Of a DNA stretch of 64,000 bases, positions 33,122 to 41,699 are shown piece by piece. How positions within the stretch are numbered: the stretch's first letter is position 1; each line of letters begins with the position of its first letter. A model generated the notes under the pieces. It did no database searches. It was not told the origin of the DNA and saw nothing but the letters and a program-made list of their open reading frames with translations. The stretch covers positions 705,001-769,000 of the forward strand of contig NZ_CP147020.1 of NCBI RefSeq assembly GCF_037126435.1, given 5' to 3'. The stretch comes from Bernardetia sp. ABR2-2B (lineage in GTDB: Bacteria; Bacteroidota; Bacteroidia; Cytophagales; Bernardetiaceae). The translations under genes were made by a program, and so were the position numbers.

Positions 33122-35293
33122 CTAAGAAATTCTACTCCAATTAATAGTTTGTTCTTTCTGAATGTTTTCTAGTGTAATTACTAAAGGCTGATTTTCTTCT
33201 TTTTCTAATTTTGGGTCTTCTTTCAAAATTTCTTGTGCTACATCTCTAGCTACTTTCAAAATTTCTCCATCTCTGGCAAGGTCTGCAATACGCAAATCTA
33301 CTGCGCCACTTTGTTGTGTTCCTGCAATATCTCCAGCACCACGTAATTTCAAATCTTCGTCTGCAATCTCAAAACCATTTACTGTCCTGACCATTACTTC
33401 TAAACGCTTTTTACCTTCTTTACTCAACTTATAACCACTCATAAGAATACAATAAGACTGTTCGCCACCACGCCCAACACGTCCACGAAGCTGATGAAGT
33501 TGTGAAAGACCAAAACGCTCCGAATTTTCGATAACCATTACAGAAGCATTCGGAACATTTACACCTACTTCAATAACTGTTGTGGCAACCAAAATTTTAG
33601 TTTCATTTTTAGCAAAACGCTGCATCTCAAAGTCCTTATCTTTTGGTTTCATTTTTCCGTGTAGAATACTTACAGGAACATTCGGAAAAGCTCTTCTAAT
33701 ACTTTCATAACCATCTTCCAAATTCTTGTAATCTAGCGTTTCAGATTCTTCAATCAATGGATAAACCATATAAATTTGTCTTCCCAAATCAATCTGACTT
33801 TGCATAAAACCAAAAACACGCAGACGATGAGCATCAAATTTATGAACCGTTTTGATAGGTTTTCGACCTGCTGGAAGTTCATCAATTATCGAAACATCCA
33901 AATCGCCATATAAAGTCATGGCTAAAGTTCTAGGAATTGGCGTGGCTGTCATTACCAAGACATGAGGAAAAAAACCTTCATTTTTTTGCCATAATTTGGC
34001 TCGTTGTGCTACTCCAAAACGATGCTGTTCATCAATAACACAAATACCTAATTTCTGAAACTGAACTCTATCTTCCAAAAGTGCATGTGTTCCGACGATA
34101 ATATGAATTTTGCCTTCTTTCAAATCTTCTAACATTTCACGCCTTGCCTTTGTCCTTGTTGAGCCTGTCAGAATATCAATTCGAAGTCCTAGCGCATCAC
34201 AAAAACCTTTCAAGCCTTCATAATGTTGTTGTGCCAAAATTTCGGTGGGCGCCATCAGACAGCTTTGAGCCTCATAATCAATTCCCATCAGCATAATTAA
34301 AAAAGAAACAATCGTTTTTCCACTTCCTACATCCCCTTGCAAAAGTCGGTTCATCTGACTTCCTGATTGTACATCTTGATGAATTTCTTTGATAACTCTT
34401 TTCTGTGCGCCTGTAAGCTCAAAAGGCAAATGTTCTTTGTAGAATTTGGCTAAAGTCGGTGTTTTTTCAAAAATTAACCCTTGATTTTTATCTGTTCTGA
34501 CAAGTTTTAATTGCAAGAGTTGAAGCTGAATAAAAAATAACTCTTCAAACTTTAGTCGTTGTCTTGCTTTTTCTAACCACTCTGTATTTTTGGGAAAATG
34601 AATATGAACAATAGCTCTCCTTCTATCTAATAACCCTTGTTTTTCGATAATAGAAGTTGGCAGAGTTTCCTCAATTTCTTTATGTACTTGACGAATAAGT
34701 GTTTGCATCAAATTAGAAATTCCTCGGCTATCCATTCCTTTTGCCTTCATTTTTTCGCTTGTATGATAGACAGGCTGAAAATAACTTTTTTCTTTTTCTA
34801 ATGGAATATGTAAATCAATTTCTGGGTGGGCAATACTAAAATTTCTGCCATACATATTGGGGCGACCATAGACAATATACTCCTGTCCATCTTTGAGCTT
34901 TTTGGCTACCCAATTTGCACCACGAAACCAAACCAATTTTACTTCGCCAGAAGCATCTTCCAAAATAGCTTCCAAACGTTTCTTTTTTCCTTCTCCCCAA
35001 AGATTGATATTTCGTAGTCTTCCTTTGAGCTGAACGGCTGTATCTTCTTCTGAAATCAGACCTATTTTTTGGAATTGTGTACGGTCTTCATAACGAAAAG
35101 GCAAGTGCATCAGCAAATCACCAAAAGTACGAATGTTGAGTTCTTTTTGTAAAACTTCGGCACGCAGACCACCCACCCCCTTCAAAAACTCTATTTTTGT
35201 ATCAAAAACAGTTTTTTGTTTTTTTGTTACAAAGACAGGTTGTGGCGCAGTTTCTTGTTCAGAAAGACTATTATTTTCGGCAGATTTTTCCAA
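33122..35293 (-). CDS. recG: ATP-dependent DNA helicase RecG
   Basis: The 723-residue protein matches RecG, which remodels stalled forks and Holliday junctions. The N-terminal wedge/OB domain lies at about 25-240 and contains the GVGGLRAEVLQKELNI and LPFRYEDRT motifs. The helicase core has Walker A in LLQGDVGSGKT, the DEQHRFG box, the TATPIPRTLAM motif and QLRGRVGRG, and the C-terminal TRG region follows. The N-terminal ~22 residues are variable and polar. The gene has its own promoter (35318-35347). The start ATG at 35293 lies about 20 bases downstream of the predicted transcript start. Confidence 0.97.
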   Translation of the reverse strand: MEKSAENNSLSEQETAPQPVFVTKKQKTVFDTKIEFLKGVGGLRAEVLQKELNIRTFGDLLMHLPFRYEDRTQFQKIGLISEEDTAVQLKGRLRNINLWGEGKKKRLEAILEDASGEVKLVWFRGANWVAKKLKDGQEYIVYGRPNMYGRNFSIAHPEIDLHIPLEKEKSYFQPVYHTSEKMKAKGMDSRGISNLMQTLIRQVHKEIEETLPTSIIEKQGLLDRRRAIVHIHFPKNTEWLEKARQRLKFEELFFIQLQLLQLKLVRTDKNQGLIFEKTPTLAKFYKEHLPFELTGAQKRVIKEIHQDVQSGSQMNRLLQGDVGSGKTIVSFLIMLMGIDYEAQSCLMAPTEILAQQHYEGLKGFCDALGLRIDILTGSTRTKARREMLEDLKEGKIHIIVGTHALLEDRVQFQKLGICVIDEQHRFGVAQRAKLWQKNEGFFPHVLVMTATPIPRTLAMTLYGDLDVSIIDELPAGRKPIKTVHKFDAHRLRVFGFMQSQIDLGRQIYMVYPLIEESETLDYKNLEDGYESIRRAFPNVPVSILHGKMKPKDKDFEMQRFAKNETKILVATTVIEVGVNVPNASVMVIENSERFGLSQLHQLRGRVGRGGEQSYCILMSGYKLSKEGKKRLEVMVRTVNGFEIADEDLKLRGAGDIAGTQQSGAVDLRIADLARDGEILKVARDVAQEILKEDPKLEKEENQPLVITLENIQKEQTINWSRIS

Positions 35294-35317
35294 TAGTTTG
35301 TAAAAGATAGTGCTTTA

Positions 35318-35347
35318 CAAAAATAGCAAATAAAAGTAGAAAAACAA
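35318..35347 (-). promoter_or_regulatory. recG promoter
   Basis: On the minus strand TTG (35347-35345), a 19-base spacer and TATTTTTG (35325-35318) match the Bacteroidota -33/-7 elements. Confidence 0.6.
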
Positions 35348-35475
35348 TCTTTTTTGCTATTTTTATTAGATTGTATTACTTGTATATCAATTTTTAAAAG
35401 TCGGTTTTTGTAAAAACAAGGTAATCTAATTAGCTGATTTTAGAGTTTAGAAAAATAGAATCAATTATATAGAAA

Positions 35476-36189
35476 ATGAAAAACACCTTAATCCTTACCA
35501 AAAATCAAACTCAATTCTTAGAAGAAAATCGTCAAGACCCAATTACTGGAGATGATTTTTCTGTTGGAGATGAAATTGTGTTTTGTGCTTCTTGTAAATC
35601 TGCTTTTTTGAAAGAAAGTTGGGAGTTTATGGATAGGAAGCACTGTAATCAAAAGAAAATATTGAGAAGTTTTCCTAGTTATGAAAAGCTTTTTCTTGAA
35701 AAGCCAAAAGCAGTATTGTCTTATCAAAGTGCAGAGATGGAAAGTCGTCTTCCTGCTGTTTTTATCGATATTATTTTTACTTGTTTTGTTTGTCTTTTTT
35801 TTATGCCTGTTTTTTGGTTTCTGAATATCTTCAATAAATTACCTTTTCTGGAAAACGCATACATTTACCTTGGTATTGGATTATTCATTTTCAGAGATAC
35901 TATACTAGTTAATAAAAGTCTTGGAAAACATATAATGCAGCTTTGCTTCATACACAGCAACACTCAAAAGAAAGCTCCTTTCTATAAAATTTTCTTACGA
36001 AACAGTTTGTTATGGATAACTTTTACTCCACTTGTTTATCTGTTTATTCTGACTAACTCTCTATTTCTTTTATTGCTTATTATATTTGGTTCAATTAGCT
36101 ATTGTTTATTTTTTATTACACAAAATCAATCACTATTAGACAAATTATTACGAATAGAATTAGTTCAGAAAAAAGTTTCAAACAAATGA
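35476..36189 (+). CDS. Zinc-domain (RING-like) RDD membrane protein, paralogue 1
   Basis: The 237-residue protein is a fusion. Residues 1-65 form a small zinc domain: DPITGDDF, then C37xxC40, a KSAF...SW stretch, and H56-C57. The C2HC spacing (C-x2-C-x15-H-C) and the 'DPITG' opening recall RING/treble-clef folds, but with only one metal site. Residues about 88-237 are an RDD-family membrane domain with several hydrophobic helices, the RD pair in FIFRD and the GKHIMQL motif. It is followed by an ATGA overlap with the next paralogue (stop 36187-36189, start 36186), so translation is probably coupled. Function unknown. Confidence 0.8.
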   Translation: MKNTLILTKNQTQFLEENRQDPITGDDFSVGDEIVFCASCKSAFLKESWEFMDRKHCNQKKILRSFPSYEKLFLEKPKAVLSYQSAEMESRLPAVFIDIIFTCFVCLFFMPVFWFLNIFNKLPFLENAYIYLGIGLFIFRDTILVNKSLGKHIMQLCFIHSNTQKKAPFYKIFLRNSLLWITFTPLVYLFILTNSLFLLLLIIFGSISYCLFFITQNQSLLDKLLRIELVQKKVSNK

Positions 36190-36884
36190 AAAACACCTTA
36201 ATCCTTACACAAAATCAAACTCATTTCTTAGAAGAAAATCGTCAAGACCCAATTACTGGAGATGATTTTTCTATTGGAGATGAAATAATATTTTGTGCAT
36301 CTTGTAAATCTGCTTTTTTGAAAGAAAGTTGGGAGTATATGAAAGGGAAGCATTGTAATCAGTATAAAAAGTTAGATAGTTTTCCTCCTTCCTTAGAACA
36401 ATTGGCTCTTAAAAAGCCTAAAAATGAAGTTGTTTTAAATTATACAGACGCTATTTTTGAAACACGTCCTCCCGCTATTTTTCTAGATGGTTTATTAGCT
36501 ATTTTAATAACTATTTTATTTTTTAATATTTCTAGTTTTTTACCTCAATTAAGTACCTTCTTCTATTACATTGGTCTTGCTTTTTTTATATTTCGGGATA
36601 ATCTATATGGCAATCAAAGTATTGGAAAGAGAATGATGCAAATTTATTTTATAGATAAAAAAACAAAGCAAAAAGCTCTTTGGTACAAAGTCCTGTTTAG
36701 AAATCTTATTTGGTGGGTGTTTTGTGGATTATGTTTAGTTATTTTTGATATAAGAACTAATACCTTTTTATTACTTCTAATTTTTAATATAATTCATTTG
36801 TTATATATCATTTTCAAGGGAGAATCTTTCATAGATAGATTATTACAGATCAAATTGATAGAAGAAAATAATACTAAATATTAA
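36186..36884 (+). CDS. Zinc-domain (RING-like) RDD membrane protein, paralogue 2
   Basis: The 232-residue product begins MKNTLILTQNQTHFLEENRQ, near-identical to paralogue 1. It keeps all four zinc ligands with the same spacing, then an RDD membrane domain (from about 85) that has diverged much more than the zinc domain. I choose the ATG at 36186: it overlaps the upstream stop, and everything upstream in this frame is unrelated to the family. The zinc-domain DNA is almost identical between copies, while the membrane parts differ, which suggests recent duplication or gene conversion limited to the 5' part. Confidence 0.8.
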   Translation: MKNTLILTQNQTHFLEENRQDPITGDDFSIGDEIIFCASCKSAFLKESWEYMKGKHCNQYKKLDSFPPSLEQLALKKPKNEVVLNYTDAIFETRPPAIFLDGLLAILITILFFNISSFLPQLSTFFYYIGLAFFIFRDNLYGNQSIGKRMMQIYFIDKKTKQKALWYKVLFRNLIWWVFCGLCLVIFDIRTNTFLLLLIFNIIHLLYIIFKGESFIDRLLQIKLIEENNTKY

Positions 36885-36894
36885 TAAATAAATA

Positions 36895-37314
36895 ATGAAT
36901 AAAGGATTATTACTCACAGAAAATCAAACTCACTTTTTAGAAGAAAACCGTCAAGACCCAATTACTGGAGATGACTTTTCTATTGGAGATGAAATAGTAT
37001 TTTGTGCATCTTGTAAATCTGCTTTTTTGAAAGAGAGTTGGGAGTTTATGGATGGAAAGCATTGTAATCAAAAGAAAGTACTACAAACCTTCCCTGTTTT
37101 TACTTTTTTAGATTTGAGAAAAGAAGGCAGTTTTAAGATAAAGAAAAAACTGACAATCTCTGAATTAATGCCCCTTATTATCTGTTACCTTATCGTTCTT
37201 GGGTTTCTTATCTATATCTTTAGTGGTTTGTACGAATATAACAATATTCTCTTCTTTGTAGCTGTTTTTGGTTCTAGCTTTTTATACCTAAAGCTTAGAA
37301 GTTGTTTGAGTTAA
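36895..37314 (+). CDS. Zinc-domain membrane protein, short paralogue 3
   Basis: The 139-residue product starts ten bases after paralogue 2. The same zinc domain (DPITGDDF, CASC, HCNQ) is followed by a different C-terminal part: a basic linker and two transmembrane helices (about 92-112 and 116-132) instead of an RDD domain. The end may be natural or a truncation: the last helix runs straight into a basic end and stop (LKLRSCLS). Its stop overlaps the stop of the convergent gene at 37311. Confidence 0.7.
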   Translation: MNKGLLLTENQTHFLEENRQDPITGDDFSIGDEIVFCASCKSAFLKESWEFMDGKHCNQKKVLQTFPVFTFLDLRKEGSFKIKKKLTISELMPLIICYLIVLGFLIYIFSGLYEYNNILFFVAVFGSSFLYLKLRSCLS

Positions 37315-37958
37315 AGTTTTTTTAATCGAAAATAATCATTTGATAGGTAGATTCTATTTTTAAAAAATTTCTGTTCATTGAAATCATTTACTATTGCTTT
37401 AGGAGAAGAACCATTAATATAGTGTTTCGCAACAACTGGGATTATATCAATAGATAACCTCTCCCCTTCCAAATGGCAAACTCCATAATACTCTAATCTT
37501 TCAAAAAAACCTGTAAACTCTATAATATTATTACCTAGATAAATTATTTTTATTACTTTAGATCTAAGCGCAAATTTTATCTTCTCTAAACTTGAATTTA
37601 TGTCCTCATATAATGAATCTCCATAAATTATATCAAAATTTAAGCTATCCGTAGAGCAAGACATTACCTTCTTATAAAAAGCACCACAAAGAAATTCCTC
37701 CTCTTGTATGTACGTGTATATGATTGAATCATTTACTCTTATAATAGGTGAAATTAGCTCATAACTTTTACAATTATCTAGACATGCAGTCATATAAAAA
37801 ACGCTGTCATCATTCTCTAAATATTTTTGAAAAAGACTCATTAATCTAACATTTGACATGTTTTCATAATCCATACCATAAGAATGTAAAATCCATTTTT
37901 CTTGAGCAAATCCACTTAACGAAATACATAATAAAACAAGAGTAAGGAGACACTTCAT
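37311..37958 (-). CDS. Hypothetical secreted protein
   Basis: The 215-residue product has a clean cleavable signal peptide (MKC, leucine-rich core, LSGFAQ, cleavage near residue 19). The mature part has no recognised domain. Two cysteines lie close together early in the mature part (TACLDNCKSY) and others at YGVCHLEG and MSCSTD, so disulfides are possible in the periplasm or outside. Its base and codon use are like its neighbours'. The 3' end overlaps the convergent zinc-domain gene by four bases. Function unknown. Confidence 0.65.
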   Translation of the reverse strand: MKCLLTLVLLCISLSGFAQEKWILHSYGMDYENMSNVRLMSLFQKYLENDDSVFYMTACLDNCKSYELISPIIRVNDSIIYTYIQEEEFLCGAFYKKVMSCSTDSLNFDIIYGDSLYEDINSSLEKIKFALRSKVIKIIYLGNNIIEFTGFFERLEYYGVCHLEGERLSIDIIPVVAKHYINGSSPKAIVNDFNEQKFFKNRIYLSNDYFRLKKL

Positions 37959-38019
37959 TATTTTTAAATTTTAAATTTTAATCACTTTTTGATGTAATAT
38001 GATTTTGATTTAATAATAT

Positions 38020-40110
38020 TTACAAAAACAACTGCTCAATCATTTCTGTATCCAAAAGCATGAATATTTTTTTTCCATCAGGTGTGTAATTAGGTTGCTG
38101 ACAGGCAAAAAGTTCATCAATCAAACTTTGCATTTCTTCGGTAGAAAAATAATTTTTGGCTTGTATAGAAGCACGTTTGGCAAAGGCACGTAAAATATTT
38201 TCTCTTTTCGGAATCTTAATTGTATTTTGATTGTATTTAAACTGCTCTAAAAGTGCTTCTAAAATAGATTCTCCTTTTTCTTTGAGCAAATCAGCAGGAA
38301 GACCAATCAAGCGAACTTGTTGATTTTGTTCTAGCTTTTCATCTATTTCTATCGAAAAACCTAATTTTTTGAGTTCGGGCAAAACTTCTTTCAAAAGCTG
38401 ATAATCTACTACCGAAAAAGTAAGGGTAGGAGGAAAAAGAATCTGTTGAGAGGTAGCTGTATTATTCGTACTTTTTGAAATTCGCTGTTCATAACGTTCA
38501 TACAAAATACGTTCATGGGCAGCCGTAGCATCAATCAAAATCATTCCTGATTTGGTCGGACTTGCTACAAAACGACCTGCAACCCAAAAAACATGACGTT
38601 TATCACTCGTTGAAAGATTCAGTTTAGACGATTTTATTTCAGCTTCTAATTCAGACTTCGAAAGATTATTTGCAGAGCTTCGGAAGGTTTGGGGAGTTGG
38701 GAGTTGGGAGTTGGGAGTTTCATTTTCTCCCAATTCCCAGTTCCTAGTTCCTAACTCCTCTCTTTGCTCATCATTCAAATAGATTCGTTCCCAGTTTTTT
38801 TGATTACTTTTTTGCCTATCTGTTGGCTCTGGTCGCTCATAAGATTTTAAATCCTTTTTTCTGTTGAATGGCTCATTGATATAATTACCATAATTCCCTC
38901 CATTTTCTTCTTTGTCATACCTACCAATAAAATCAGTTGATTTTTCTGAATCTTTGCTATTACTATTTTCTTTGTTATTATACTTTGAAAAATCAGAAAA
39001 GAAAGTTTCTGGTTCTTCTTCATTATTCTCATCTACACTATCACCTTCACTTTGATTTTTAGAGTAATTTGAAGGGTTTAAAAAATTTGCATCTGTATCA
39101 AAGTCTAAAGGCGAAACTACTTGAGAAACTCCTAAAGCTTGTTTTACAGCTGATTGCACGACAACGTAAACCGTTCTTTCATCATCAAATTTTATTTCAG
39201 TTTTGGTAGGATGAACGTTTATATCAATTTTTTTTGGGTCAATTTCTATAAACAAAACATAAAAAGGATGAGCGTCTTTTGGCAAAAGTCCTTCATAAGC
39301 CGTCATGACAGCATGATGCAAATAACCACTTTTTATGAATCGATTATTAACAAAAAAATACTGATTTCCTTTTGTTTTTTTGGCAGCTTGTGGTTTGCCT
39401 ACATACCCCAGAAGTTTGATAGTTTCTACATCTTCTTGACAGGTCAGAAGATTTGATTGATAGCTTTTTCCAAACATTGCCACAATTCGTCTTGCTAATT
39501 TTCCTTCTTTTAGATTATAAACTTCCTGTCCATTGTGGTTCATAGAAAAATTTATGTGAGGATTTGCCAACGCCACACGCTCAAACTCATGTGTAATATG
39601 ACGAAGCTCAACGGAATTAGATTTTAAGAATTTTCGACGTGCTGGTGTATTAAAAAATAAGTTCTTGACAGCCAAAGATGTTCCTTTTTGTGTCGCTGTT
39701 GGCTCGTGTTTTTTCACTTCCGAACCTTCAATATAAATCATCGTTCCTACTTCTTGGTCTTCTTGTTTTGTGCGAAGTTCTACCTGCGAAACGGCTGCAA
39801 TAGAAGCCATTGCCTCTCCTCTAAAACCAAACGTTCGTATATTATACAAATCATCTGGCGTAATTATTTTTGAAGTTGCATGTCTTTCAAAACACATTCT
39901 AGCATCTGTTTCAGACATTCCTTTTCCATTATCGATTACTTGAATGAGAGCCTTTCCTGCATCTTGCAAAACCAGTTCGATAGTTGTCGCTTCTGCATCA
40001 ACAGAATTTTCTAGCATTTCTTTTACCACCGAAGCAGGTCTTTGAACAACTTCTCCAGCAGCAATTTGATTGGCAAGAGATTCGGGAAGCAAATGAATAA
40101 TATCTAGCAT
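38020..40110 (-). CDS. mutL: DNA mismatch repair protein MutL
   Basis: The 696-residue protein has the GHKL ATPase domain at 1-330: the IAAGEVVQRPASVVKEMLENSVDA motif, DNGKGM, and GFRGEAMASIAAV. A long Asn/Glu/Ser-rich linker runs from about 345 to 500, and the dimerisation domain follows at about 505-690. The site that in endonuclease-type MutL reads DQHAxxExxxxE here reads DATAAHERILYE, and the terminal CPHGRP-like motif is TPDGKK, so nuclease activity is doubtful. Residues about 451-473 of the linker are encoded by a 7-bp tandem array (38692-38760), giving the peptide RNWELGENETPNSQLPTPQ. No mutS is nearby. Confidence 0.95.
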   Translation of the reverse strand: MLDIIHLLPESLANQIAAGEVVQRPASVVKEMLENSVDAEATTIELVLQDAGKALIQVIDNGKGMSETDARMCFERHATSKIITPDDLYNIRTFGFRGEAMASIAAVSQVELRTKQEDQEVGTMIYIEGSEVKKHEPTATQKGTSLAVKNLFFNTPARRKFLKSNSVELRHITHEFERVALANPHINFSMNHNGQEVYNLKEGKLARRIVAMFGKSYQSNLLTCQEDVETIKLLGYVGKPQAAKKTKGNQYFFVNNRFIKSGYLHHAVMTAYEGLLPKDAHPFYVLFIEIDPKKIDINVHPTKTEIKFDDERTVYVVVQSAVKQALGVSQVVSPLDFDTDANFLNPSNYSKNQSEGDSVDENNEEEPETFFSDFSKYNNKENSNSKDSEKSTDFIGRYDKEENGGNYGNYINEPFNRKKDLKSYERPEPTDRQKSNQKNWERIYLNDEQREELGTRNWELGENETPNSQLPTPQTFRSSANNLSKSELEAEIKSSKLNLSTSDKRHVFWVAGRFVASPTKSGMILIDATAAHERILYERYEQRISKSTNNTATSQQILFPPTLTFSVVDYQLLKEVLPELKKLGFSIEIDEKLEQNQQVRLIGLPADLLKEKGESILEALLEQFKYNQNTIKIPKRENILRAFAKRASIQAKNYFSTEEMQSLIDELFACQQPNYTPDGKKIFMLLDTEMIEQLFL
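38692..38760. repeat. GGGAGTT heptamer arrays inside mutL, inverted arrangement
   Basis: Four exact copies of GGGAGTT (38692-38719) are followed after six bases by five degenerate units of the opposite polarity (TCTCCCA, ATTCCCA, GTTCCTA, GTTCCTA, ACTCCTC; 38726-38760). The two halves can fold on each other. The whole lies in frame within the MutL linker. Confidence 0.85.
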
Positions 40111-40416
40111 AAATTTATTTATTGTTTCAGAAACTGGCTTTGTTTTTTCTACTTATTCAAAGTTCGATAAATTTGAACAAGGATACAAATAATATTCTTT
40201 TGTGTAGAATTTTATAATTATTGGTCTCGTTTCACTGAAACATGAATAAAGACAAGTTTGTTTTGCAATAAATTAAATTTGAAAATTCCTAAAACTTATT
40301 GGTTGTAAAACTGAAAACAACTGATTATTCATTCATAGTTTTCTATTCCTTAGCTATATTTACCATCACTTTAAAAGTAAAAGTTTATCATAAATCAAAT
40401 ACTTACCCCCTTTTTC
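40111..40416. other. Intergenic region between mutL and the archaemetzincin gene
   Basis: The 306-base divergent gap is AT-rich. A TAAATTTG box occurs at 40168-40175 on the + strand with TTTG 25 bases upstream (40139-40142), a poor fit in spacing. A short palindrome GTTTCACTGAAAC lies near 40228. I see no gene in it; the overlapping + strand frame at 40299-40511 is a shadow. Confidence 0.4.
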
Positions 40417-41388
40417 ATGAAAAAAGATGCTTTATACTTCCTTATCTCAATTTTCTTTTTTGTGTCTTGCAATCCAAAACCAAAGCCTTTTCCAGCTCAA
40501 GGATTAAATAATCTAGCTGATTCAATGGAGTTTGTCTTGAAAAAAAATCAATTTTATATAGAAGAACCTAAATCTGGGGAATGGCTAGAACGAAATAAAG
40601 AAAGAGGACAGACATTTACAGAGTATTGGAATAAAAATACGAACATTCCACCTGTACGAACAACAGAAAAAAGAAAGAAAATCTATATTCAACTTTATGG
40701 AGACTTTGATAAAACACAGCTCCGTTTGATGGATTCGGTAGAGCAGTTCTTATCTATTTTTTATGAATTACCTATCGAAAGATTAGAACAAAAAAGTCTG
40801 GATTCTACAAATTTAGACACTACAAATTGGCGAGTTCATACAAGAAATGGTTTTCAAGTAAAGACAGGCTTTATATTAGATTCTTTAGAAAAAAATCTTC
40901 CTAATGATGGTGTTTTGTTAGTCAGTTTTACAACAACTGATTTATATCCAAACAAGAAATGGAGTTTTGTTTTCGGACAAGCAAGATTACACAACCGAGT
41001 AGGAGTTTGGTCGATGGCACGTTTTGGAGATAAAAAAGCAATGAAAGATGATATTGATAGTTTTAATTTGGCTTTGGAGCGAACATGCAAAACGGCAGTA
41101 CATGAAATTGGACATATTTTTTCACTTCAACATTGTATTTTTTATCGTTGTGCGATGCAGGGCGCAAATAGCTTGAAGGAAATAGATGGACACCCTTCTT
41201 ACTTTTGTCCTGTTTGTGATGCCAAAATTATCTCAAACCTAAATCTTCCTTTATCAAAACGATATGAAAATCTAGCTACTTTTTGGAAAAACCAACAGCA
41301 GCTAGAAACTAGTTATTATTACAGAAAATCAGCTATACAAATAAAAAGATTAGAACCTTATGAAAATTCTTCCTCTATTACCAAGTAA
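40417..41388 (+). CDS. Archaemetzincin-family metalloprotease lipoprotein
   Basis: The 323-residue protein carries a lipoprotein signal (FFFVSC, Cys18) and the archaemetzincin signature. HEIGHIFSLQH (229-239) binds the catalytic zinc, with Glu230 as base. C240 and C245, Met247 (Met-turn region), and C264/C267 form the extra structural zinc knuckle typical of AMZ enzymes. One key spot differs: the metzincin Gly of HExxHxxGxxH is Ser236. Archaemetzincins are putative aminopeptidases found in archaea, animals and scattered bacteria. A lipid-anchored form would act in the periplasm or at the outer surface. The C-terminal tail (about 285-323) is helical and basic. Confidence 0.88.
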   Translation: MKKDALYFLISIFFFVSCNPKPKPFPAQGLNNLADSMEFVLKKNQFYIEEPKSGEWLERNKERGQTFTEYWNKNTNIPPVRTTEKRKKIYIQLYGDFDKTQLRLMDSVEQFLSIFYELPIERLEQKSLDSTNLDTTNWRVHTRNGFQVKTGFILDSLEKNLPNDGVLLVSFTTTDLYPNKKWSFVFGQARLHNRVGVWSMARFGDKKAMKDDIDSFNLALERTCKTAVHEIGHIFSLQHCIFYRCAMQGANSLKEIDGHPSYFCPVCDAKIISNLNLPLSKRYENLATFWKNQQQLETSYYYRKSAIQIKRLEPYENSSSITK

Positions 41389-41486
41389 ACATCACATCTT
41401 GAATAAATTAAGAATAACATTTTTGATAAAAAACCTGTTCTTCTACAGATAGAAAATAATATTTCACATCAACTAAGAACAAAAAT

Positions 41487-41699
41487 ATGATACGAACAGG
41501 CACAGAAGTAAAATGGAACTGGGCAGATGGAACAGCAAAAGGAAAAGTCATCGAAACATCAACTGAAAAAACAGTAAAGACGATAAAAGGGCAAAAAGTA
41601 GTCAGACATGGAGAAGAAGAAAACAAAGCCCTTTATATCGAACAAGACGACGGCACGAAAGTATTGAAACTTGAAAGTGAAGTTGAAAGAGATGATTAG
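41487..41699 (+). CDS. DUF2945 (TUDOR-like) small protein
   Basis: The 70-residue protein matches the DUF2945/HVA1 TUDOR-like family: GTEVKWNWADGTAKGKV opens a small beta-barrel, followed by the KTIKGQKVVRHGEEENKALYIEQDDG segment and a final acidic KLESEVE. Bacterial members are single-domain and uncharacterised. The stop codon overlaps that of the convergent phosphorylase gene (41696-41699). Confidence 0.85.
   Translation: MIRTGTEVKWNWADGTAKGKVIETSTEKTVKTIKGQKVVRHGEEENKALYIEQDDGTKVLKLESEVERDD

Noticed and set aside
36102-36185. 28-residue N-terminal extension of zinc-domain paralogue 2
   Set aside because: It overlaps the preceding gene in another frame and has no counterpart in the paralogues, which all begin at the position equivalent to 36186.
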